NCBI GenBank assembly: GCA_024688095.1
Contig: JAILEJ010000114.1
Span: 1-8,236 of the forward strand
DNA length: 8,236 nt
From: Butyrivibrio sp.
GTDB lineage: Bacteria > Bacillota > Clostridia > Lachnospirales > Lachnospiraceae
Direction of reading: 5' to 3'
The stretch's first letter is position 1; the number at the start of each line of letters is the position of its first letter. Shown in pieces: positions 1 through 5,059 of the stretch. The position numbers and the translations under genes are program-made. Below the pieces are notes generated by a model, which had not been told where the DNA came from, made no database searches, and worked only from the letters and a program-made list of their open reading frames with translations.

Positions 1-1
1 A

Positions 2-592
2 AATGATGGCCAGTTTAAAGCAATTGTTCCGGTATTTATATGTTTTTTAGTTGGTGTAGGAATACAGTATCTTCTTGATGTTTTGGTACCTCATACGCAT
101 GCATTTGTAGAAATAACAGAGGGACCGGAAAGTCAGCTTAAGCTTGAGACAAAAGTAATGCTGGCAGAGATAATTCATCACGTACCGGAAGGAATTGCAC
201 TTGGTGCAATATATGCAGGACATTTTTTAAAGACAGACTGGATACATGTTACTACAGCACTTGCACTTGCGATAGCGATTGCTGTACAGAACTTTCCTGA
301 AGCATTATTTGTATCATTTCCGGCTATGAAGAAGGGAACAGGAGTAGGAAAAGCCTTTTTTATGGGAGTAATATCAGGAATACCTGTTCCACTTATAGGT
401 GTATTTGTTCTCATAATAATTGTGCTGTTTCCGGAAATGCTCCCATATATTATGGCAATCGCCGGTGGAGCTATGATATTTACAACAGTAGAAGAGATAC
501 CTCTTATGTCAGCAGGAAAAGACAATGATAAGGGAGCATTAGCTTTTGTAATAGGCTTTGCCGTAGTTATGCTTATGGTATTTACAAAATAA
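2..592 (+). CDS. ZIP family (GufA-like) divalent metal transporter, 5'-truncated by window edge
   Basis: The reading frame is open from base 2, so the gene starts outside the window and the last 196 residues are seen. It is an inner-membrane carrier expected to move Zn2+ or a related divalent cation into the cytoplasm. Visible ZIP landmarks, in order: a membrane segment ending LLDVLVPHTHAF (the D..VPH.H pattern that ends TM3 in GufA-type ZIPs), the TM4 metal-site helix with IHHVPEGIALG, the TM5 helix with VQNFPEALFVSFP, then three more hydrophobic segments, with GGAMIFTTVEEIP in the penultimate one. The binding-site glutamates of PEG and PEA are kept. Relative to the common HN.PEG and PEG patterns, N is replaced by H and G by A, so metal preference may differ. 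A TTG at 83 is only an internal codon. The stop lies 4 nt before the next gene, so the two are probably co-transcribed. Family is secure; the metal is not. Confidence 0.9.
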   Translation, partial: NDGQFKAIVPVFICFLVGVGIQYLLDVLVPHTHAFVEITEGPESQLKLETKVMLAEIIHHVPEGIALGAIYAGHFLKTDWIHVTTALALAIAIAVQNFPEALFVSFPAMKKGTGVGKAFFMGVISGIPVPLIGVFVLIIIVLFPEMLPYIMAIAGGAMIFTTVEEIPLMSAGKDNDKGALAFVIGFAVVMLMVFTK

Positions 593-596
593 AATT

Positions 597-1172
597 ATGG
601 ATAGAACACAGAATAAAAAGAATAATATAAACATAAAGGTAATAAGAAGTAATAGAAGAAGCATTGCTATTGAGATAACACCAAATGCAGAAGTTATACT
701 TCGTTCGCCTCAAAGGCTTAGTGATGCTCAGATCAGAAAATTTATAAATGATAAATATTTGTGGATTGAAGACCATCTTGAAATAATGAGAAAAAGAGCT
801 GCAAATAAGGCTCAGAAGAATACACTGAGTGCTTCTGAAATTGAGAAGCTGGCAGATGATGCAAAGTTTGATTTACCACCAAGGGTAAGAAAATATGCAT
901 CTATTATTGGAGTAACCTATGGAAGAATTACAATAAGAAATCAAAAAACAAGATGGGGAAGCTGCTCTGGTAAAGGGAATCTTAATTTCAACTGTTTACT
1001 AATGCTTTGCCCCGAAGAGGTAAGGGATTATGTTGTAATACATGAATTATGTCATAGGAAACATATGGATCATTCCAGAGAATTCTGGTCAGAGGTGGAG
1101 AAGTATTGTCCGGATTATAAAGCCAGGGAAAAATGGCTTAAGGATAATGCCAATACTATTTCAAATAAATGA
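597..1172 (+). CDS. YgjP/DUF45-family zinc metallopeptidase (M48-like, SprT-type fold)
   Basis: A 191-aa cytoplasmic protein with no signal peptide or membrane segment. The C-terminal half carries the DUF45/YgjP signature: QKTRWGSCSGKGNLNFN (about residues 116-132), then DYVVIHELCH with the zinc site HExxH at 149-153, then H159 in MDHSREFW as the likely third ligand, and a final W-rich segment. Family members are about 160-240 aa, so this is full length. The N-terminal stretch (IRSNRRSIAIEITPNAEV) is also typical. Physiological substrates of the family are poorly known; the peptidase call rests on the intact HExxH motif. The ATG lies 4 nt after the transporter's stop with no clear Shine-Dalgarno, which suggests translational coupling to that gene. 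The pair ends at the palindrome at 1249-1284. A functional link between metal uptake and a zinc enzyme is possible but only inferred from position. Confidence 0.9.
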   Translation: MDRTQNKKNNINIKVIRSNRRSIAIEITPNAEVILRSPQRLSDAQIRKFINDKYLWIEDHLEIMRKRAANKAQKNTLSASEIEKLADDAKFDLPPRVRKYASIIGVTYGRITIRNQKTRWGSCSGKGNLNFNCLLMLCPEEVRDYVVIHELCHRKHMDHSREFWSEVEKYCPDYKAREKWLKDNANTISNK

Positions 1173-1248
1173 TCAGGTTAAATGATAAAGTATAGGGATA
1201 AAAAAATCTAGAAAATAAAAATTAGAGCAAAATAAATAATATATTTAA

Positions 1249-1284
1249 AAAAGTGTGTAAATTAACGTTAATTTACACACTTTT
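1249..1284. terminator. Bidirectional intrinsic terminator (perfect 36-bp palindrome)
   Basis: Two 18-nt arms, AAAAGTGTGTAAATTAAC and its exact reverse complement, meet with no spacer. The hairpin ends in an A-run on one side and a T-run on the other, so it can terminate in both directions. It lies between convergent genes: the metallopeptidase (ends 1172, +) and the diguanylate cyclase (ends 1307, -). The 75 nt before it (1173-1248) are AT-rich and hold nothing else recognisable. Confidence 0.85.
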
Positions 1285-1306
1285 GCTTTATAAAATGTAT
1301 TATAAG

Positions 1307-2407
1307 TTATGCTACAAGATTATTTCTTCCAGATTCCTTAGCTGAATAGAGATTATTATCTGCATTCTTTATTACATCCTGAACACTAAGAGATTTGTTA
1401 TAATGAGATGCTCCAATAGAAACAGTTTTATAAATAACCTGGTTATTAAGGTTAAACTGGTGCTTAGAAACCTGTTCTCTAAGATTCTCCAAACATTTAA
1501 GGAAATCATCGTATTTTACTTCATGAGTTGCAATAATAAGAAATTCTTCGCCACCCCATCTACCAACTTTAATTTTGTCAGATGCTTCTACAGAAAGAAT
1601 TTCTGCTATTTCACGTAAAACAATGTCGCCATTATCATGTCCAAAGGTATCATTGATCTGTTTAAAGTGATCTATATCGACAATTGCAACAGAGTAACCT
1701 TCTTCAATAGTGGATTTTAATTCCTCATCCTGAAGAATATCATTCATATAATATCTGTTACCAAGGCCGGTTAGCTGGTCAAAATCAGCCTGATTGTGAA
1801 GCTCAACATATTTATATTCCATTTGTGAAGTATAAATGAGTGTGAACTTGGCTATGGCAGTAAAAGTAATCAATACATTTATAACGAACATAATATGACT
1901 TATCAGAGTAGACGGGTAATCTGTAATTGGTAAATCAACATATAAATCAATAAAGTATAATGCTATGAAAATAGCTACAGAAGAAAAAACTAAAGAATTT
2001 GTCATTCTATAACGATCTTTTTTACTTCTGTCAGGTGTAATATAAGGAAAAAGGAAAGTTATTAATATTGATATGATCCAAAATTGATAACCGGCACTCC
2101 AACCAAAGACCATTACACAAAAACAAATATGTATTAGCATTTCTGTTAAAGTCACATATGAGTAAATGATTAAATACTTTTTGTTTTTATCAAGTAAGAA
2201 ATATGCAAAAGTATAATAAAAAATACTAAAAAAATTAACAATAAGCATATGTGAAGGACTGAGTATCATATATGGAATAATAAAAGCTATATGAAAAGCA
2301 AGAAGAATAGTATTGTTATATTTATATTGCTTGCGATCATTCTCTAATATATCATCTTCAAAAGTTACTTTTTTAGAGTTAATATCCAAATCAAATTCTC
2401 CTTTCAT
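1307..2407 (-). CDS. Membrane-bound diguanylate cyclase (GGDEF domain, six-TM sensor region)
   Basis: Makes cyclic di-GMP from two GTP. Numbering is from the ATG at 2407 (366 aa). Residues 1-30 are a charged cytoplasmic tail. About six hydrophobic segments follow (roughly 33-50, 54-72, 77-101, 105-124, 136-157, 168-192), then a GGDEF domain from about 205 to the end. Domain motifs are intact: DQLTGLGNR (210-218), VDIDHFKQINDTFGH (metal and guanine site, D244), GGEEF (285-289, active-site signature) and ADNNLYSAKESGRN near the C-terminus, so activity is expected. No RxxD inhibitory site is seen at its usual place before GGEEF; the stretch reads ASDKI. The membrane part matches no named sensor module I can identify. 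The nominal ATG has no upstream Shine-Dalgarno and follows the terminator U-run by only 5 nt. An AAAGGAG within codons 2-4 better fits a TTG start at 2389 (360 aa). The gene sits behind a c-di-GMP-I riboswitch. Confidence 0.95.
   Translation of the reverse strand: MKGEFDLDINSKKVTFEDDILENDRKQYKYNNTILLAFHIAFIIPYMILSPSHMLIVNFFSIFYYTFAYFLLDKNKKYLIIYSYVTLTEMLIHICFCVMVFGWSAGYQFWIISILITFLFPYITPDRSKKDRYRMTNSLVFSSVAIFIALYFIDLYVDLPITDYPSTLISHIMFVINVLITFTAIAKFTLIYTSQMEYKYVELHNQADFDQLTGLGNRYYMNDILQDEELKSTIEEGYSVAIVDIDHFKQINDTFGHDNGDIVLREIAEILSVEASDKIKVGRWGGEEFLIIATHEVKYDDFLKCLENLREQVSKHQFNLNNQVIYKTVSIGASHYNKSLSVQDVIKNADNNLYSAKESGRNNLVA
2398..2404 (-). promoter_or_regulatory. Shine-Dalgarno inside the nominal start of the diguanylate cyclase
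   Basis: AAAGGAG occupies codons 2-4 of the ORF when read from the ATG at 2407, and stands 8 nt before an in-frame TTG at 2389. Upstream of the ATG there is only the terminator stem and U-run, with no purine-rich site. This favours initiation at the TTG, giving a 360-aa protein beginning at D8 of the longer numbering. Confidence 0.55.
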
Positions 2408-2412
2408 ATAAT

Positions 2413-2443
2413 AAAAAAAGATACTGCGCCAATATGCAGTACC
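2413..2443 (-). terminator. Intrinsic terminator, expression platform of the c-di-GMP riboswitch
   Basis: In the transcript, GGTACTGC (2443-2436) pairs with GCAGTATC (2427-2420) as an 8-bp stem with one G-U pair and an 8-nt loop, followed at once by seven U (2419-2413). It lies after the aptamer and 5 nt before the ATG at 2407, the classic position for riboswitch-controlled attenuation. The left half and loop, TGCATATTGG (2438-2429), can pair instead with CCAGTTGCA (2463-2455), the 3' strand of the aptamer. This provides a mutually exclusive antiterminator. Confidence 0.85.
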
Positions 2444-2445
2444 TC

Positions 2446-2530
2446 AAAAAATAATGCAACTGGCTGACTCTGACGAGTCCCTATAGCTTTGCGTCGCCGA
2501 ATCACTTCGGGTTTGCTAAATATCTAATTT
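2446..2530 (-). promoter_or_regulatory. Cyclic di-GMP-I riboswitch (GEMM-I) aptamer
   Basis: The core runs from 2520 to 2455 on the minus strand and shows the GEMM-I hallmarks in order: AGCAAACC (2517-2510); a P2 hairpin CCGAA-GTGA-TTCGG with a GNRA loop (2510-2497); the invariant GACGCAAAGC (2495-2486); UAUAGGG; a short P3 hairpin GACTC-GTCA-GAGTC (2479-2466); and AGCCAGTTGC (2465-2456). By alignment to the Vc2 aptamer, ligand-contacting G20, A47 and C92 correspond to G2516, A2489 and C2456. Keeping G at position 20 points to c-di-GMP instead of 3',3'-cGAMP. The P1 closing helix is AU-rich and I could not fold it convincingly, so the outer bounds are approximate. It controls the diguanylate cyclase gene through the terminator at 2413-2443. 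Confidence 0.93.
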
Positions 2531-2565
2531 ATTAAATAATAAAACAGTTACTTAAATTCTAATTA

Positions 2566-2593
2566 AATATATCAGAAATACTTTTTTTTTCAA
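2566..2593 (-). promoter_or_regulatory. Probable sigma-A-type promoter of the riboswitch/diguanylate cyclase transcript
   Basis: On the minus strand TTGAAA (2593-2588) and TATATT (2571-2566) are separated by 16 nt, each 5 of 6 to consensus, with an A-tract in the spacer. The implied start near 2558 lies about 40 nt before the aptamer core, so the full riboswitch would be transcribed. Confidence 0.55.
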
Positions 2594-2683
2594 TAATAAA
2601 AAACATAAGAAATTATTAATATTGATTAGAGTTTGTTAATAAAAATTTATGGTTACGTTAAGATTGTATGCTAAGTAATTATG

Positions 2684-2689
2684 TATAAT
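2684..2689 (+). promoter_or_regulatory. Candidate -10 box for the small membrane-protein gene
   Basis: A perfect TATAAT on the plus strand with no good -35 at 16-18 nt upstream; TTGTAT at 2664-2669 is too close (14 nt). If used, the transcript would start near 2696 and have a leader of about 140 nt before the ATG at 2839. In so AT-rich a region a chance match is quite possible. Confidence 0.3.
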
Positions 2690-2691
2690 AT

Positions 2692-2731
2692 AAAAAACCA
2701 AAAAACCAAAACTGGTTTACTTCAGTTTTTT
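2692..2731 (+). repeat. Tandem A6CC repeat and two mutually exclusive small hairpins
   Basis: Two copies of AAAAAACC stand in tandem (2692-2707), followed by AAAACTGG. AAACCA (2703-2708) can pair with TGGTTT (2713-2718). Alternatively AAAACTG (2708-2714) can pair with CAGTTTT (2723-2729), whose T-run continues to 2731. The second looks like a weak terminator just downstream of the candidate -10 at 2684. The rest of 2594-2826 is very AT-rich and shows nothing else I can support. Confidence 0.35.
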
Positions 2732-2828
2732 GTAACTTTATCAAAAATAGTAGTAAATATGATGGTTTTTATGATAGTTGGTTTGATATATTAACTACAT
2801 TAAGGGTTTGTGTAATTTGATTATATAT

Positions 2829-2833
2829 GGAGG
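2829..2833 (+). promoter_or_regulatory. Ribosome binding site deciding the start of the small membrane protein
   Basis: GGAGG sits 5 nt before the ATG at 2839. The in-frame ATG at 2827 overlaps this site and has only AT-rich sequence before it, so 2839 is the better start. Confidence 0.8.
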
Positions 2834-2838
2834 TAAGA

Positions 2839-3219
2839 ATGAGAGGCAGGGTGGCTATATTTGGCCTGTTTGTACTTTTACTGATTTTTTCTTTTACAAT
2901 TTTTTCTAATATAATAAGTATAACTAAAATTGAAGATGCAACACATATTGAAATAGTTGATGAGGAAAGTAGCACTGATCGGGTTATTGCAGAGAAGATA
3001 ATGCGTGATTTTGGAAGTGATGAAGAATCAATAACTATAATAGCAGGTGAAGACAGTTCTGATGAAATAGATGATGAGCAAGAGGCAGCTGTTCTTGGAG
3101 TAAAAAAGGTAAAATATGATTTTTCTTTTTTCAGGAAACATAAAACAATTATATTCTTTTTAGCGGCTTTTGCATCAATATCATTAGGAATATATATTGG
3201 AGTAAAACATGTAAATTAG
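2839..3219 (+). CDS. Small two-TM protein with an acidic central region, function unknown
   Basis: A 126-aa protein I do not recognise. The start at 2839 is chosen for the GGAGG 5 nt upstream; an ATG 12 nt earlier overlaps that site. Residues 6-27 are strongly hydrophobic after MRGR (signal anchor or signal peptide without an obvious cleavage motif). Residues 31-85 are rich in D and E (runs such as GSDEES, GEDSSDEIDDEQE). A basic stretch follows (KKVKYDFSFFRKHK, 89-102), then a second hydrophobic segment at about 103-121 and a short GVKHVN tail. Topology is awkward: the positive-inside rule places MRGR inside, but the basic block before the second segment would then face outside unless the first segment is cleaved or the protein forms a hairpin. 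It is divergent from the diguanylate cyclase (about 430 nt between them) and monocistronic, ending at the hairpin at 3240-3298. Coding nature is supported by the RBS, length and terminator; no function can be assigned. Confidence 0.8.
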   Translation: MRGRVAIFGLFVLLLIFSFTIFSNIISITKIEDATHIEIVDEESSTDRVIAEKIMRDFGSDEESITIIAGEDSSDEIDDEQEAAVLGVKKVKYDFSFFRKHKTIIFFLAAFASISLGIYIGVKHVN

Positions 3220-3239
3220 TTTTGAATTCCTATAAATAG

Positions 3240-3298
3240 AAAGGAACCAATAATTGATATCTATATAAAATATAGATTCGTCAATTATTGGTTCCTTT
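3240..3298. terminator. Long bidirectional terminator hairpin between convergent genes
   Basis: An 18-bp perfect inverted repeat, AAAGGAACCAATAATTGA (3240-3257) against its complement (3281-3298). Inside it a second stem, ATCTATA (3259-3265) with TATAGAT (3271-3277), extends the hairpin. A T-run follows on the plus side. It serves the small membrane protein (+, ends 3219) and the glycan operon (-), whose last stop codon shares base 3298 with the hairpin's edge. Confidence 0.85.
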
Positions 3299-4395
3299 TA
3301 AATTAAACCATTGATTTTTGAAACATAAGCATCAACAATTTTGTTTCTGTCAAATTCACGTTCCATTTTTTCTCTGCCACATTTTCCCATATTCCTGCGT
3401 TCTTCCATGGATAAATTATAAAAGGTTTTCATTGCATCAAGAAGAGATTTCTCATCTTTTGGATTAAATAATAGACCGGAAACATTATCATCAATAGTTT
3501 CTTTACAACCACTTATATTAGAAGCAAGAGTAGGTCTGCCTGTTGCGGCTGATTCCATAAGAACATTGGACATGCCTTCATGATAAGAAGGAAGGACTAT
3601 CGCATCAGCCTCTTTTATATATGGATGAATATTTTTTTGAAAAGGAATTACTTTGAGGTATTTTCCTTCCTGCGCCTTTTTGAGTTTATCCTCGTAATCT
3701 TCATCGCTATATCCAATTACACTTACAGAAACTTTATCACCATACTCTTTTCGAAGCTCTCTGGCAGCATAAAGATATTCATCGATTCCCTTTTCATGCA
3801 TAATTCTTCCTATATAAAGAAATCTTATAATGTCATCTTTGTGACCTGGATATTCTTCAAAGTGGTGTTTTTCAAGATTGACACCAGAGCCATTTACAAG
3901 AGCGGCATCCTTTCCTTTAATATTAAGATCTGCAAACAGCTTTTTATTTTCTGCATTCTGGAAAAATACACAACTGCAGCCCTTAAGACCAAGCTTATAC
4001 ATTGTAACTATCATTTTCTTTTTAAGGCCTGTCCATTCAAAAGAGCTTCCAAGACCGGTAACAGTTGATATGTAAGGAATTTTCTTTTTTCTGCAAACAT
4101 ATCCTCCATAAACATTTGGTTTAATTGTATATGTGAGGACTACATCCGGTTTTTCTTCAGAGAGAAGCCTTGAATAGAACTTAATTAGTTTGATGTCTTT
4201 TAAAGGGTTGGTTCCGCGCCTCTCCATCTGAGTTTCTATTATGCGACAGCCTTCATTTTCAAGTTCTTTACGATGTTCATTATCAGGAATACTGATGAGA
4301 ACTTCGTGACCTTCCTTTAAAAGTCTTTCTACAAGCTCATTTCTGAATATATATAATCCGCTTGAATTGTTAGCTAAAATAAGTATTTTTGACAT
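3298..4395 (-). CDS. GT4-family glycosyltransferase (GT-B fold), polysaccharide/lipid-linked glycan assembly
   Basis: 365 aa, the usual length for the family. The N-terminal Rossmann-like half starts MSKILILANNSSG and holds the acceptor side, including TYTIKPNVYGG (88-98) and VTGLGSSF, patterns common in capsule and O-glycan GT4 enzymes. The C-terminal half holds the nucleotide-sugar site: NGSGVN (168-173), GRIMHEKG with R197 and K202, and the E-x7-E signature in HEGMSNVLMESAATG (E273 and E281). It is expected to add a sugar from a nucleotide donor to an undecaprenyl-linked acceptor at the cytoplasmic face; no membrane helix is evident. Donor and linkage cannot be read from sequence. Its ATG directly follows the phosphoglycosyl transferase's TAA with no gap, and AAGGA about 10 nt upstream lies inside that gene, so the two are translationally linked. 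Last gene of the operon, ending at the hairpin at 3240-3298. Confidence 0.93.
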   Translation of the reverse strand: MSKILILANNSSGLYIFRNELVERLLKEGHEVLISIPDNEHRKELENEGCRIIETQMERRGTNPLKDIKLIKFYSRLLSEEKPDVVLTYTIKPNVYGGYVCRKKKIPYISTVTGLGSSFEWTGLKKKMIVTMYKLGLKGCSCVFFQNAENKKLFADLNIKGKDAALVNGSGVNLEKHHFEEYPGHKDDIIRFLYIGRIMHEKGIDEYLYAARELRKEYGDKVSVSVIGYSDEDYEDKLKKAQEGKYLKVIPFQKNIHPYIKEADAIVLPSYHEGMSNVLMESAATGRPTLASNISGCKETIDDNVSGLLFNPKDEKSLLDAMKTFYNLSMEERRNMGKCGREKMEREFDRNKIVDAYVSKINGLI

Positions 4396-5025
4396 TTATT
4401 TATCTTCCTTAGTACCTGTAAAAGCTTCCATTGTAGCTGATGTTGCACTTGAAATGCCTTCATGAGTAATTACAACCTTTACAGTATGAAATAATATTTT
4501 TAAATCAAGTAGAAAAGAACAGTTTTCTACATAGTAAACATCTTTTTCAAATTTTTCTTCCCAGGTAATGCTGTTTCTTCCGTAAGCCTGAGCATAGCCT
4601 GTGATTCCGGGACGAACATCATGACGATGGCTTTGGCGCTCATTATAAAGAGGAAGATATGATACTAGAAGCGGTCTTGGACCAATAAGCGACATATCAC
4701 CTTTAAATACATTGAGCATTTCAGGAAGCTCATCAAGAGAAGTACTTCTAAGCTTTTTTCCAAAAGGAGTAAGTCTGACTTCATCGGGCATGAGGTTTCC
4801 GTTTTCATCGCGTTCATCAGTCATTGAACGGTATTTGTACATTTTAAAGATTTTTCCCTTATAACCAGGTCTGTCCTGTTTAAACAAAACAGGAGATCCA
4901 AGCTTATTTTTTACACAAAAATATAAGATAAGATAAACCCAGCTGAATATAATAAGGAAAAGACCTGAAATTATAATATCGAAAAGTCTTTTTATGATAC
5001 GTTCATAAATAAAATGTTTTTTCAT
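4396..5025 (-). CDS. Small monotopic phosphoglycosyl transferase (PglC/WcaJ-type sugar transferase)
   Basis: 209 aa, matching the minimal PglC-size class that lacks the large N-terminal multi-TM domain of WcaJ/WbaP. Transfers a sugar 1-phosphate from a UDP-sugar to undecaprenyl phosphate, the first membrane step of glycan assembly. Visible: KRLFDII plus a hydrophobic reentrant or TM helix (about 13-38); GSPVLFKQDRPG; FKMYKYRSM (60-68); the catalytic Asp-Glu dyad in STSLDELPEMLNV (D98-E99); GDMSLIGPRP (109-118); RPGITGYAQ (138-146); and YYVENCSFLLDLKIL near the end. All expected active-site motifs are intact. The sugar is unknown; UDP-GlcNAc-, bacillosamine- and galactose-type donors are all possible for the family. 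The Shine-Dalgarno before the ATG is weak. The gene begins 34 nt after the upstream fusion gene and abuts the GT4 gene. Confidence 0.95.
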   Translation of the reverse strand: MKKHFIYERIIKRLFDIIISGLFLIIFSWVYLILYFCVKNKLGSPVLFKQDRPGYKGKIFKMYKYRSMTDERDENGNLMPDEVRLTPFGKKLRSTSLDELPEMLNVFKGDMSLIGPRPLLVSYLPLYNERQSHRHDVRPGITGYAQAYGRNSITWEEKFEKDVYYVENCSFLLDLKILFHTVKVVITHEGISSATSATMEAFTGTKEDK

Positions 5026-5059
5026 TTTTATATTTCATCTTTCTATGGAAAAAATGTAT

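Noticed and set aside
178..525. Minus-strand open frame opposite the ZIP transporter
   Set aside because: The plus strand encodes clear ZIP motifs; the antisense frame has no family features.
2446..2530. cGAMP-type (GEMM-Ib) riboswitch instead of c-di-GMP-I
   Set aside because: The position equivalent to Vc2 G20 is G (2516), whereas cGAMP-selective variants carry A there.
2827..2838. Upstream ATG extending the small membrane protein by four residues
   Set aside because: It overlaps the GGAGG that serves the ATG at 2839 and has no ribosome site of its own.
3580..4075. Plus-strand open frames across the GT4 gene
   Set aside because: Shadows of the minus-strand glycosyltransferase, which has intact family motifs.
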